A DNA stretch of 64,000 nt. It comes from Elephas maximus indicus (Eukaryota; Chordata; Mammalia; Proboscidea; Elephantidae). Within the stretch, counting starts at the first letter, position 1. Each line of letters begins with the position of its first letter. A program made the translations under genes and the position numbers. The DNA lies in assembly GCF_024166365.1 (NCBI RefSeq), contig NC_064819.1, positions 212,313,293-212,377,292 of the forward strand. The letters run 5' to 3'. Of this stretch, positions 22,838-33,829 are shown one piece after another. The notes under the pieces are model-generated. The model was not told where the DNA came from. It did no database searches and worked only from the letters and a program-made list of their open reading frames with translations.

Positions 22838-22977
22838 CAACATAATAAATCACTAAACAAGAAAGCCAGATATTGGGACAGATTCTATAAAGGAAATACA
22901 TATGGTATGTAAGTGGGTATCAGAGAAGAAAGGTTCCTGGTGGCACAAATAGTTTGCACTCAACTATTAACCTAAAA

Positions 22978-23128
22978 GGGGGCCTGATGTCACAATGGTT
23001 AAGCATCCGGCTGCTAACCAAAAAGTCACAGTTAGGATCCACCAGCTGCTCCTTGGAAACCCTATGGGGCAATTCTACTCTGTCCTATAGGGTCACTATG
23101 AGTCGGACTCAATGGCAACTGGTCTGGT
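22978..23128 (+). mobile_element. AfroSINE, short form, nested in an older SINE
   Basis: Complete short SINE: GATGTCACAATGGTTAAGC head, GGATCCACCAGCTGCTCC, GGGTCACTATGAGTCGGAC 3' part. It sits inside the element at 22930-23806. Confidence 0.88.
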
Positions 23129-23221
23129 TGAATGTTCAAATCCGCAGTAGCACCACAGAAGAAATTACCTGGTGATCTCCCTCCATAAAGTTTACAGCCA
23201 AGAGAATCCTATAGAGCAGTT

Positions 23222-23743
23222 GGGTCGTAGTCATCTAGTGCCTCTATAACAGAAATACCACAAGTGGATGGCTTTAACAAAGAGAAATTTACTTCCTCAC
23301 AGTAAAGCAGGCTAAAAGTCCAAATTCAGGGCATCAGCTCTGGGGAAAGCTTTCTCTGTCAGCTCTGGAGGGAGGTCCTTGTCATCAAACTTCCCCTGGG
23401 CTAGTAGCTTCTCCACGCAAGGTTCAAAGGACACGCTCTGCTCCTGGCATTGCTTTCTTGGTGGTATAAGGTCCCCAACTCTCTGCTTGCTTCCCTTTCC
23501 TTTATCTCTTGTAAGATAAAAGGTGGTAGAGGCCACACCGAGGGAAACTTCCTTTACATTGGTTCAGGGACGTGACCTGAGGAAAGGTGTTACATTCCAC
23601 CCAGATCTTCTCTAACCACAGGCAGAGATTATGATTATAACACATAGGAAAGTCACAAAATGAAGGACAACCACACAATATTGGGAATCATGGCCTAATC
23701 AAGTTGACACATATTTTGGGGGGACACAATTCAATCTGTGACA
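23222..23743 (-). mobile_element. Solo LTR, MaLR/MLT1-like (copy 2)
   Basis: 522 bp, same family as 94-610 and 50797-51422. A perfect 5-bp duplication CAGTT (23217-23221 and 23744-23748) lies within the older SINE, which shows directly that the LTR inserted into it. The terminal base pair at the left has decayed. The minus-strand frame at 23312-23536 is inside the LTR and is not a gene. Confidence 0.75.
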
Positions 23744-23806
23744 CAGTTCTACTCTGTCACACATGGGGTTGCTCTAAGTCAGAATTGACTTGACAGCAAT
23801 AGAATT

Positions 23807-24058
23807 GGAGAAGACTATCCTGAAAAGAAGACATTTGAGCTGAAACTTGAAAATAAGAAGGAGGTTGATTATGAATCATTGAGAATGGTCATTCCAGCTG
23901 AAGAAACTGCAAAAACAAGCACAGGATGTTGAAAATATTTTGGTGCATTTTTTTAAAGTCCAGGTAGAGAATCTGAGCAACAAGGTATAAGAGGAAGTTG
24001 GCAGGTTTGTAAGAAGATCATGCCAGGCTGAGAAATGGCAAGCCAGTGAAGTTTATTT
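23807..24058. other. Noncoding spacer
   Basis: No gene or named repeat seen. Confidence 0.5.
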
Positions 24059-24678
24059 ATGATTGAAATTGTTAAGGGTTTCATTTTACTTGGATCCACA
24101 ATCAACAGCCATGGAAGCAGCAGTCAAGAAATCAAAAGACGCATTGCATTGGGTAAATCTGCTGCAAAGGACCTCTTCAAAGTGTTGAAGAGCAAAGATG
24201 TCACCTTGAAGACTAAGGTGCCCCTGACCCAAGCCATGGAATTTTCAGTCGCATCATATGCTGTGAAACCTGGACAATGAATAAGGAAGACTGAAGAAGA
24301 ATTGATGCCTTTGAATTGTGGTGTTGGCGAAGAATATTGAATATACCATGGACTGCCAGAAGAACAAATAAATCTGTCTTGGAAGAAGTACAACCAGAAT
24401 GCTCCTTAGAAGCAAGGAAGGCGAGACTGCATCTTTCATACTTTGGGCACGTTGTCAGGAGGCATCAGTCTCTGGAGAAGGACATCATGCTCGGCAAATT
24501 ACTGGGTCAGTGGAAAAGAGCAAGACCCTCAACAAGGTGGATTGACACAGTGGCTGCAACAATGGTCTCAAGCATAACAACAATTGTAAGGATGGTGCAG
24601 GACCAGGCAGTGTTTCATTCTATTGTGCATAAGGTCACTATGAGTCGGACCTGACTCGACGACGCCTAACAACAACAA
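24059..24678 (+). mobile_element. RTE LINE 3' fragment
   Basis: Truncated copy from the post-catalytic RT region ([19 protein letters not shown]) through the C-terminal domain (GHVVRRHQSLEKDIMLGK, frame 24316-24654) to the tail CCTAACAACAACAA. The two halves are in different frames, so at least one indel breaks it. Its last 60 bp (CACTATGAGTCGGACCTGAC) resemble the SINE 3' end. Confidence 0.92.
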
Positions 24679-25396
24679 TTATATAAGAAATAATGCTAGT
24701 TATTGAGAACTTATAGTTGAATAATGCTTATTCCATCCCGCTAGAGAGAGGCAGAAATTCAAACAAATCATATAATCAGTGTACAATTCAGGCATAGCTG
24801 GTGTCTAAAAGAATATAGAAGAAGGAGCAACGAATTCAACAGAGACCTGCATTTGTTTATCCTACTTCCAAGTGGGCAAAGAATACTTATGTTGTCCACA
24901 GCTTCAACCTGCCTTCAATGGCCAGAAGATAGCCATGACCAAGTGATTTCTTTTTCAGTGCTACGGCCAATTTTTGGCTGGAATAGCCCTAGAGAAAGAT
25001 CTGGAGAAAACTATAAATGACTGAAGGCGGAGAAAGCCAAAAGAAGCCTGATGGCATTATGCTGTCAGATTGATAGCTAAAGTAAAACACAATGGCTTCC
25101 TCATTCATCAAAGAATTGGGACAAGCTTTGTCTCATAGCGAAGCCAGCTGATGTACATAGAACACTACAAGTAACATGACATCTCACGCTAGTTCAAGTG
25201 CATCATCACACTTGATATCATAGTGGTCACTTACTGTAGACTCTCAGCCATTGTTGTGTTTTGTATTACTCCCTGAAATGAAAAAATGGAGAGAGAGATT
25301 GTGAGATAGAACTGGATGAAGTTTATGGGTTGCTACTGGTCATTCCTCTTAAACTTGAATGAGGTTGTTGTCGTTACTTTTGTTTTACTAATGATA
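24679..25396. other. Noncoding stretch
   Basis: No gene or named repeat seen. Confidence 0.5.
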
Positions 25397-25407
25397 ACAC
25401 TTATATA

Positions 25408-25469
25408 TACTCTGTCCTATAGGGTCGCTACGAGTCGGAATCGACTCGATGGCACTGGGTACTGGGTTT
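25408..25469 (+). mobile_element. 5'-truncated AfroSINE, 62 bp, with perfect target duplication
   Basis: Only the last third of the SINE is present (CTATAGGGTCGCTACGAGTC to ACTGGGTTT), very close to consensus. A perfect 11-bp duplication ACACTTATATA lies at 25397-25407 and 25470-25480, so the short form is the original insert and did not arise by later deletion. Confidence 0.9.
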
Positions 25470-25628
25470 ACACTTATATAAGATGTAAACAGGGCTAGTG
25501 CATTTTTGGTTGTACACATGTTCGTTGTATCATGTCAGGCACACGTATGACTTTATAATTGTCTTTATCCAGAGATTATATATGGTTTAAGGAGATATGT
25601 ACATTTGCCAAGTTGACAAGGGATGGAC

Positions 25629-26172
25629 TGTGATGGTTAAGATTCTGTGTCAGTTTCTCTGGGCCATGATTCTCAGTGTTTATATGTGATTACTTCCATG
25701 ATGGAAGCTGCTTTGAGTAGCCAATCAGTTGAAGGGGTGTTTCCTTGGGGGTGTGGCTTGCATCTGAATATATGCAGACATTCTGGCTTTTTGTTCACTC
25801 TGGATCCTGTGGCTGCCTTCTGTTTGTCTGACCTCTGTTTCTTGGCACTTGATCTATCAGCTTATCTGCCAATCTTGGCATTCATCAATCTTCACAGCCT
25901 GTGAGCAGAAATCCTGCCTTCTGACCTGCTCATCTTGGGTTCACCAGCCCCTGCAGCTACATGAATCAGGAGAAGCCTTGCAGTCTTGCTTGCCAATATT
26001 GGGACTCATTGATCTTCACAACCTGTGAGCAAGGGCCCTGCTCAGTGACCTGCCGATCTTGGGTTAGCCAGCACCTGTAGTTACGTGAATCAAGGGAAGC
26101 CTCTATCCTAATCCACAGACTTTGGATGTTACAGCCTCTACAATTGCGTGAGCCATTTCCTTGATATAAATC
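25629..26172 (+). mobile_element. LTR-like interspersed repeat with internal duplication
   Basis: Starts TGTGATGGTTAAG and contains GGGCCATGATTCTCAGTG, related to a block in the MaLR-like LTRs here. It ends GTGAGCCATTTCCTTGATAT then AAATCTG, running into a microsatellite. The overall order resembles a widespread mammalian LTR-like repeat whose name I cannot give safely. An internal tandem duplication of about 124 bp occupies 25867-26103. Confidence 0.5.
25867..26103. repeat. Two-copy tandem duplication, about 124 bp
   Basis: Copy 1 begins TGCCAATCTTGGCATTCATC at 25867; copy 2 begins TGCCAATATTGGGACTCATT at 25991. Shared later blocks: CTGTGAGCA, GATCTTGGGTT-like, and ACRTGAATCA followed by GAAGCC. 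Confidence 0.85.
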
Positions 26173-26757
<585 letters not shown>

Positions 26758-26889
26758 TTATACGCTTTACTGTTTTTGCTTATCTAAAGAACCCGGCTTA
26801 AGCCACTCTCTCTACCAAAAAATAGTCCCCCTTTTGTCCAACTCCCTTTCCTTTATACACCAACTTCTGACAACAACTTCCAACCAAAG

Positions 26890-27091
26890 CTATACCTGTT
26901 GCCATAGGGTCAATCTGACTCACAGTGACCCTATCGGACATAGTAGAACTGTCCCATGTGGTTTCCAAGGCTGTAAATCTTTATGGAAGCAGGCTGCCAA
27001 ATCTTTCTCCCATGGAGCAGCTGGTGGGTTTGAACCTCTGACCTTTCAGTTAGTAGGCAAGCACTTAACCATAGCACCAACAGGGCTCCCT
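26890..27091 (-). mobile_element. AfroSINE, long form
   Basis: Reverse SINE: CTGTTGCCATAGGGTCAATC at the left, CTGTAAATCTTTATGGAAGC in the middle, CCAACAGGGCTCCC head at the right. Confidence 0.9.
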
Positions 27092-27290
27092 ATCCAAACC
27101 CACACCCACCTCATCTCCAGTTTATTTGGTTGATTTTACTTAAGATAGATTCCTTTTTAAAGTCTTCACTACAAACAGAAACAGTAAACAATATTCATTC
27201 TGTTCGCTTAGTTCACATGCTGTGGGATGTATTATAGAATAATTGACTACAATGATAAAGGGCAATTTTTAAAGTTGTCTAGAACCTTCA

Positions 27291-27419
27291 TGGCTGCAAC
27301 AATGGGCTCAAGCATAACAATAGTAGTGAGGGTGGCACAGGACTAGGTAGTGTTTCGTTCCGTTGTACATAGGATCACTCTGAGCTGAAACCAACTCAAC
27401 GGCACTTAAAAACAACTAC
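27291..27419 (+). mobile_element. RTE LINE, extreme 5' truncation (129 bp) with perfect target duplication
   Basis: Only the 3' terminus of the RTE is present (GCTGCAACAATGGGCTCAAG to TTAAAAACAACTAC). A perfect 10-bp duplication AGAACCTTCA lies at 27281-27290 and 27420-27429. Confidence 0.9.
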
Positions 27420-27429
27420 AGAACCTTCA

Positions 27430-27670
27430 CTAAAAAATGCGTTAAAGGTGGCTAATAGTTTACACTAATGCACAACAACATACTTTGAAATATATAAAAA
27501 TGATCATATATGACATTTTTACTGTTTCCCTGATAAAGAAAAAAAAAATTATAATGAGCCCCCATTAATTATATTTCTGATATTTTTTACTGTATGAATT
27601 ATTTTACCTAAAAAAAAGAAAGAAAGAATTGCCAGTTTCTGCCTTTTCTTGAGAAGTGATATTTGTTGTT
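27430..27670. other. AT-rich spacer
   Basis: No gene seen. It includes short A and AAAG runs near 27540 and 27611. Confidence 0.5.
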
Positions 27671-29030
27671 GTTATTGTTTGTTCTTAGATGCCATTGAGT
27701 TGGCTCCAACTTATAGCCACCCTACATGCACCAGAATGAAATACTGCTCAGTCCTACACCATCTTCACAATCGTTGTTATGCTTGAGCCCTTTGTTGTAG
27801 CCACTGTGTCAATCCATTCCATTGAGGCTGCTTATCCTTTTTTGTGGACCCTCTACTTTACCAAGCATAATATCCTTTTCCAGAGACTGGTCTCTCTTGA
27901 TAACCTATGCAAAGTACGTGAGACAAAATTTCACCATCCTTGCTTCTAAGGAGCATTCTGTCTGTACTTCTTTCAAGACAAATTTGTTTCTTCTCCTGGC
28001 GGTTCATGCTATATTCAATATTCTTTGCCAACACCATAATTCAAAGGCATCAATTCTTCTTTCGTCTTCCTTATTCATTGTCCAGCTTTCACATGCTTAT
28101 GAGGCCATTGAAAATATCATTGCTTGGATCAGGCTCACCTTAGTTCTCAAAGCGATATCTTTGCTTTTCAACACTTTAAAGAAGTCTTTTGCAGCAGATT
28201 TGCCCAATGCAACAGGTCGTTTGATTTTCTGACCAATGCTCCCATGGGCATTGATTGTGGATCCAAGTAAAATGAAATCATTGACAACTTCAATATTTTC
28301 TGTTTATCATAATGTTGCTTACTGGTCCAGTTGTGAGGATTTTTGTTTTCTTTATATGGAGGTGCAATCCATACTGAAAGCTGTAGTCTTTGATTTTCAT
28401 CAGTAAGTGCTTCAAGTTCTTTTCACTTTCTGCAGGAAAGATTTTGTTATCTGCATACCACAGGTTGTTAATGAGTCATCTTCCAATCCTGATGCCCCAT
28501 TCTTCTCCATATAGTCCAGCTTCTGAGATTATTTGCTCAGTATACAGATTGAATAAGTATGGTGAAAGGATGCAACCCTGATTTTAAACCATATGGTATC
28601 CCTTTGTTTTGTTCTAACCATTGTCTCTTGAGCCATGTACAGATTCCACATGAGCACAATTAAGTGTTCTGGAATTCCCATTCTTTGCAACGTTATCCAT
28701 AATTTCTCATGATCCACATAGTCAAATGTCTGCATAGCCAATAAAACATAGGTGAACATCTTTCTGGTGTTCTCAGCTTTCAGCCAAGATCCATCTGACA
28801 TCGGCAATGATATCCTCATTCCATGTCCTCTTCTGAGTCGAGTTTGAACTTCTGGTAGTTCCCTGTCGATGTACCGCTGCAACTGCTTTTGAATGATCTT
28901 CAGTAAAACTTTATCTGTGTATGATATTTTTGATAATTTCCACATTCTATTGGATCACATTTCTTTTGGAATGGGCAAAAATATGGATCTCTTCCAGTCT
29001 GTTGGCCAGGAAGCTGTCTTCCAAATTTCT
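27671..29030 (-). mobile_element. RTE LINE, 5'-truncated, decayed
   Basis: Reverse copy from the 3' end (TGTTCTTAGATGCCATTGAG at the left) into the RT (minus frame 28529-28945 with YIDRELPEVQT and [16 protein letters not shown]). A deletion has removed part of the region around 28580, and stops are scattered. Nonfunctional. Confidence 0.9.
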
Positions 29031-29217
29031 TCTCAAGTCAACTTCTTGGGAAACTATATGTAAGGAGGAAATTCCTTTGCTGTACATGTTGTTGTTATTG
29101 TCTCCTACCTTCTATATCTACTAAATGGTTCCATGGCTCCACAAAGACTTTCACCAAATATTATTTGCAATTGTTATTACTACTTATAAGAGCTCAAGGC
29201 AGAATTCTCACTTCTTT

Positions 29218-29442
29218 AAATAAACCAAACCTGTTACTGTGGAGTTGATTCTGACTCATAGCAACCCTATAGGACGAGTAGAACTGCCCCATAATGCTGT
29301 GGAGTTGATTCTGACTAAAAGCAACCCTATAGGACAGAGCAGAACTGCCCCATAATGTTTCCAAGGAGCGGCTGGTGGATTCGAACTGTCGATCTTTTGG
29401 TTAGCAGCTAAGCTCTTAACTACTGCGCCACCAGGGCTCCTT
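29218..29442 (-). mobile_element. AfroSINE, short form, with a 60-bp internal tandem duplication
   Basis: Reverse SINE from TAAACCAAACCTGTTACTG to the head CACCAGGGCTCCTTTG. The segment TGTGGAGTTGATTCTGACT through CTGCCCCATAATGC occurs twice in a row (29238-29297 and 29298-29357), making the element about 60 bp longer than its class. Confidence 0.92.
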
Positions 29443-30293
29443 TGTTTCGATAGAGATATTTTCAGAATTGTTCTTTAGTCATGATTACAGAGTCGGCAGA
29501 AACATTAAGAAAGGTATTGATTTCATTTACTTTGAGGAAACCAACTCAATCTAAGAAAAGCATAAGAAGCTTACACTTATGAAATATTTGTTTGTAGTTA
29601 GCCTAGCCACTAGGATTTAATATGACAGTTTAAGCTGTATCAACACTAAAATATTGGGATCAGATGAAAGATTCACATAGTCATATAGGTATTTCATCTA
29701 AGCACCAAATAATAAGAAAAAACAAATGATTGTGCAGATGTTTTATTTTCAAACCAGATGTTTGGCACTCAGACAAAAAAAATATTATTTTTTTTAATCT
29801 CTAGAGGACAAGGATGCTATCTGAGCAGAAAGTATGTGCAAAAAGAATGACAAATACCCTTTAAAGACCAATCAAGTATGGCAGTTTTGTTTCAAGATTC
29901 CAGGCCCGTCTCTCACTTTGCCTTGCACTTCCTTATGAAAATTTAAGTTAAAACACTCTTTCTTTCGTGTGTCACTACTCTTTCAGTCTTTCTATTAGAA
30001 AATATTGAGGGTTCCAATACCACTACACATTAAATCCTGTTAAAAAAAAAAAAAACTGTTTTGAAGAAAATGCTATAAGGAATATTTTTTCCAACAGTAG
30101 TTTTAATCATTACGAAAAACTGTTACATAGATTGAAAACCATGCAAGGAATTCATAGGGTCACCAAGCATCAGGATGCACCAACTTACTGAACTGTGAAA
30201 GCAAAAGCAGCTTCTCCCATATTGAACTTGACTGAAGTAAAAGCTTTCAAAACGTATACTGAGAAAGCAAGATTTTCCATTTTCTTAGAGTGT
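29443..30293. other. Noncoding stretch
   Basis: No gene or named repeat seen. It holds an A-run near 30042-30054. Confidence 0.5.
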
Positions 30294-30302
30294 GCAATTA
30301 AA

Positions 30303-30477
30303 GGAAACGCTGGTGGCGTAGTGGTTAAGTGCTACGGCTGCTCACCAAAGGGTTGGTAGTTTGAAACTGCCAGCCGCTCCTTGGAAACTCTATGGGGCAG
30401 TTCTACTCTGTCCTAAGGGCTTACTGTCAGTTGGAATTGACTCGACGGCACTGGGTTTGGTTTTTGGTTTTGGGGGC
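30303..30477 (+). mobile_element. AfroSINE, short form
   Basis: Head GGAAACGCTGGTGGCGTAGT, 3' part GGAATTGACTCGACGGCAC, tail GGGTTTGGTTTTTGGTTTTG. A 9-bp duplication with one mismatch (GCAATTAAA at 30294-30302, GCAAATAAA at 30478-30486). Confidence 0.93.
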
Positions 30478-30486
30478 GCAAATAAA

Positions 30487-32234
30487 CTCAGACCCAGGTT
30501 TTCTTCATTTCAAAATAATTATACCTGAAAAGAGCGATTTCAGCTTTCTTTTATTTCTCTCTAATTGTTATGGCATTCAAGTTTTCTCAGTATGACTTTC
30601 CTCTCTTTGTAAGCAACAGCAAGCTTTATACATGTTCCTTCTTTCTTGTTTGGTTTTTCTCAGATATTAACACCCAAAATAGAGTTTTATAAATTCATGT
30701 TATTACCAAAAAAATTAAAGCTATTCATGATACACTAAGATTTTTGGTTTTTTATTTATTGAGTCAAGGAATATGAAAAGTAATCATACATGCTTTAAAG
30801 GGATAGAATAGTTGCAATCTGTAACCTCTAACTATTATATGTGAAGCAGTTTGCTCACTGAAAGTGAAACAACATTCAAAATAAATCCAAGATAATTTAT
30901 TCAGCAATGCTACAGATTATGAGATGGAAAGGAAACAGCATCAGGTTGGAACTGATCCTAATTTTACTTGAACTAAATTCATTGTCCCTTTAAATTAAAT
31001 GGGTAAAGGGATACTATAAGTCAAATGGAATTGTTAAGTCCCCAATTCTGCACATTCCCACGATATGTGTGTTGCCAAATCACAACTCAGGAGTCTAAAT
31101 TAATCTTCCATCAAATCCCTTACTCCTGACATTCAGTTCTTCAAGGCTTCAAATAATAGAATGAATATTAGTTAATCATAACAGAAAACATTTTAATCAG
31201 GTAAGATTGTAAAATGTTGACAGTCATAATATGGATTTTGTTATTTTTCAACAGAAATAACATGGAAGAAAAGAAGAGCTGCCTTCTGAGAGCAAAGTCA
31301 TTGACAAACATTTCTAATTAAATAAAAGAAAAACGTGTAACTTAGATATCTAAATGGTGGAATCTGACTGAGACAATCACATTAATATCCTAAATAATTC
31401 TAGGGTAAGGAGGTAAGTCACCAAATTAGAATACACACAATTTTGTGAACTTCGAAATCTTTACTGTTTTCTAATAAAGGGAAAATGTTCTTGAACTAAT
31501 AACATTTGAAGCTAAAAAAAGAAAGATGTAGTCGTGAGGTTAGTGAAATTGGCTTGTCTTTTTTTTTATTGCTAGCTTGATTTTTTTCTTAATTATTGCA
31601 GAGCTAATATATTCCTCACAAGTATTTAGCAGGATTCTAGTTTTGTCTAAAAATTATATAATTATCCAACAAGAAATTATGTTTACAGTGATATTTAGAT
31701 TTTGAATGATTTGAGGAAATGTTCATAAAGGGAAAGGATGCAATTATGAGACAATTTAAACAGCAGGTTCCCCGCTTGAAAACAAATTACCGCTCCCAGG
31801 AAATTGTAGAACTTGACTTCAAAACTTTGTGATTTTGTCTTCAAATGTGTGACTTTCCCACCTTGATTTTATTAAGCAATACCTTATTAATTAAAAAGAA
31901 GCCAAAATGGTATTGAAAAACTCGGGTCAATATAAAACGAAGAACTAAACACTAAAATTGTTCAAACATTTATCTTTGTTTTCTGCCCCTTGATGTCATT
32001 CTCTAATAATCAGTTCTCCTGAAAGAAATGTATACTCCTGTCCTGTGCAGTAAGATACGCCAAATCATTTTATTCAAACGGTGCTAAATTCTATTAATAT
32101 GGCTCTTGGCAAACTGCTTAGAAAGGAGAAACAAATTCTCATTTTTAAATACTCTCGACAGCTTATTATGGCTTAGGCTTAACTATGAAATCAATGCGGG
32201 CAGATTAAACACACCTGAAACCCAGCATGTACTC
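30487..32234. other. Long unique AT-rich noncoding stretch
   Basis: No gene or named repeat recognised in about 1.75 kb, long for this window. The block 31560-32100 is rich in TAAT-type motifs. Confidence 0.5.
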
Positions 32235-32427
32235 GTAGATCCTGCTGCCTTCACTTCCAACTCATGGCAACCCCGTGTGGCACAGGGGAGAGCTGCTCCA
32301 TAGGATTTTCTTGGCTGTAATCACAGATTGCCAGGCCTTTCTTCCACAGTGCTGCTGGGTAAATTCAAACCACCAATCTCTAGGTTAGTAGTTGAGCACA
32401 AACTATTTGTGCCACCCAGGTACTTTT
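32235..32427 (-). mobile_element. AfroSINE, long form
   Basis: Reverse SINE: TTCCAACTCATGGCAACCCC, ACAGATTGCCAGGCCTTTCT, head GTGCCACCCAGGTACTTTT. Confidence 0.9.
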
Positions 32428-32756
32428 ATACAATCCTTGTTAAGACCAGGGAATTTCTTTGATTAAAAATATAAGCAAAAATAACACTGCTGTGGTTAAT
32501 TTGTTATTTGGATAAATTTATGTTTTTAATATATGTTAGAAGTGCACACTAAATTCCATTAGCAATTGAATTTTATTGATTATCTACAAAATGCCATACA
32601 GCTGTTTGACCAAACCCTTCCTCCTTTGCCATGGAGAAACTCTAACCATGGACAACCATGAACTTATGAGGATAAGTCTAATAGAAACAGCAGTGTCATA
32701 TTGGAGTAATTTGTGGGGTTTTTTTTAATCCTATTTCTTTACTTCATGTTGTTGAC
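32428..32756. other. Noncoding stretch
   Basis: No gene or named repeat seen. Confidence 0.5.
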
Positions 32757-32953
32757 ATCGTGTGCTGTCAAGTCAATTCCAACTAAAGTGAGCCTATAGG
32801 ACAGAGTAGAACTGTTCCATAGGGTTTCTTAGGCTGTAATCTTTATGGGAGCTGATTGCCAGGTCTTATCTCTGTTGGAGCCACTGGTGGATTCAAACCA
32901 CTAACCTCCTGGTTAGCAGATGAGCACGTAACCATTGAGTCACTTAGTTCCTC
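32757..32953 (-). mobile_element. AfroSINE, long form
   Basis: Reverse SINE: GTGCTGTCAAGTCAATTCCA, GGCTGTAATCTTTATGGGAG, and a decayed head GAGTCACTTAGTTCCTC. Confidence 0.9.
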
Positions 32954-33024
32954 TCATAGGACCATATTTACACATCCTTTTGTCCCTACGTGTAGAAACC
33001 AACTTGTCGGTACCTAAAAATAAT

Positions 33025-33191
33025 AATAAAACGCAAACCAAATGGTTGTAAGTTCGAGTCCACCCAGAGGCACCTCAGAAGAAAGGCCTAACAAACTACT
33101 TCTGAAAAATCAGCCACTGAGAACTCTATGGAGCACAGTTCTACTCTGACACACATGTGGTCTCCCTGAGTTGGAATCGACTCAACGGCAA
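33025..33191 (+). mobile_element. AfroSINE, third class, 5' end missing
   Basis: Carries the class-specific middle (GAGGCACCTCAGAAGAAAGG; CTTCTGAAAAATCAGCCACTG; CTCTGACACACATGTGGTC). The head before ACCAAATGGTTGTAAG is absent. Confidence 0.88.
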
Positions 33192-33296
33192 TATATATAT
33201 ATATACACATATAAATAATATAATTATTATAATACATATAAATAGTACAATTATTATAATACTTAGAAATAGTACAATATATATATTATAAAAATA
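33192..33296. repeat. TA-rich low-complexity block
   Basis: TATA/ATAATA units between two SINEs. Confidence 0.9.
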
Positions 33297-33452
33297 TAAC
33301 CTATTACCGTTGAGTGGATTCCGACTCATAGCAACACTATAGGATAGAGCAGAACTGCCCCATAGGGTTTCCAAAGAGCAGCTAGTGGATTCAAACTGCT
33401 GACTTTTTGGTTAGCAGCCGTCGCCCTTAACCACTGCACCACCAGGGCTCCA
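33297..33452 (-). mobile_element. AfroSINE, short form
   Basis: Reverse SINE, well preserved: ACCTATTACCGTTGAGTGGA at the left, CACTGCACCACCAGGGCTCC at the right. Confidence 0.93.
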
Positions 33453-33627
33453 GATAATATAGTATAGTATTGTATTGTACTATGTTATATTATATATTAT
33501 ATACAATATAAATACTATAATATGTATAAAAAAATAATATGTATAAATAATATATATTATACATAAAACATTGTACAATATCTATAAATAATATTATATA
33601 TATGTACGTTTTATATATATATATAAA
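33453..33627. repeat. TA-rich low-complexity block
   Basis: TATATA and ATAATATA units between two SINEs. Continuous in character with 33192-33296. Confidence 0.9.
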
Positions 33628-33829
33628 GCCGTTCCCGTTGAGTTGATTCTGACTCAGGAGACCTCATGTGTGTCAGAGTAGTGCTGTGCTCTGCAGGGTT
33701 CTCAGTGGCTGACTTTTCAGAAGTAGATTGTTAGGCCTTTCTTCTGAGGTATCTCTGAGTGGACTCGAACCTACAACCATTTGGTTAGCAGCTGAGTGTA
33801 TTAACCAATTGCACCACTCAAGGACTTCA
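33628..33829 (-). mobile_element. AfroSINE, third class
   Basis: Reverse SINE: CCCGTTGAGTTGATTCTGAC, GAGACCTCATGTGTGTCAGA, CTTTTCAGAAGTAGATTGTT, head GCACCACTCAAGGACTT. Confidence 0.9.

Larger units (their letters stand above)
22930..23806 (+). mobile_element. Old long-class AfroSINE split by two later insertions
   Basis: One SINE lies in three pieces. Piece 1 is 22930-22977 (GGTTCCTGGTGGCACAAATA). Piece 2 is 23129-23221 (TGTTCAAATCCGC to CCTATAGAGCAGTT). Piece 3 is 23744-23806 (CAGTTCTACTCTGTCACACA to TTGACTTGACAGCAA). Removing the inserts at 22978-23128 and 23222-23743 restores the block order of the class with the 'caccacagaagaaa' middle. Confidence 0.85.
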
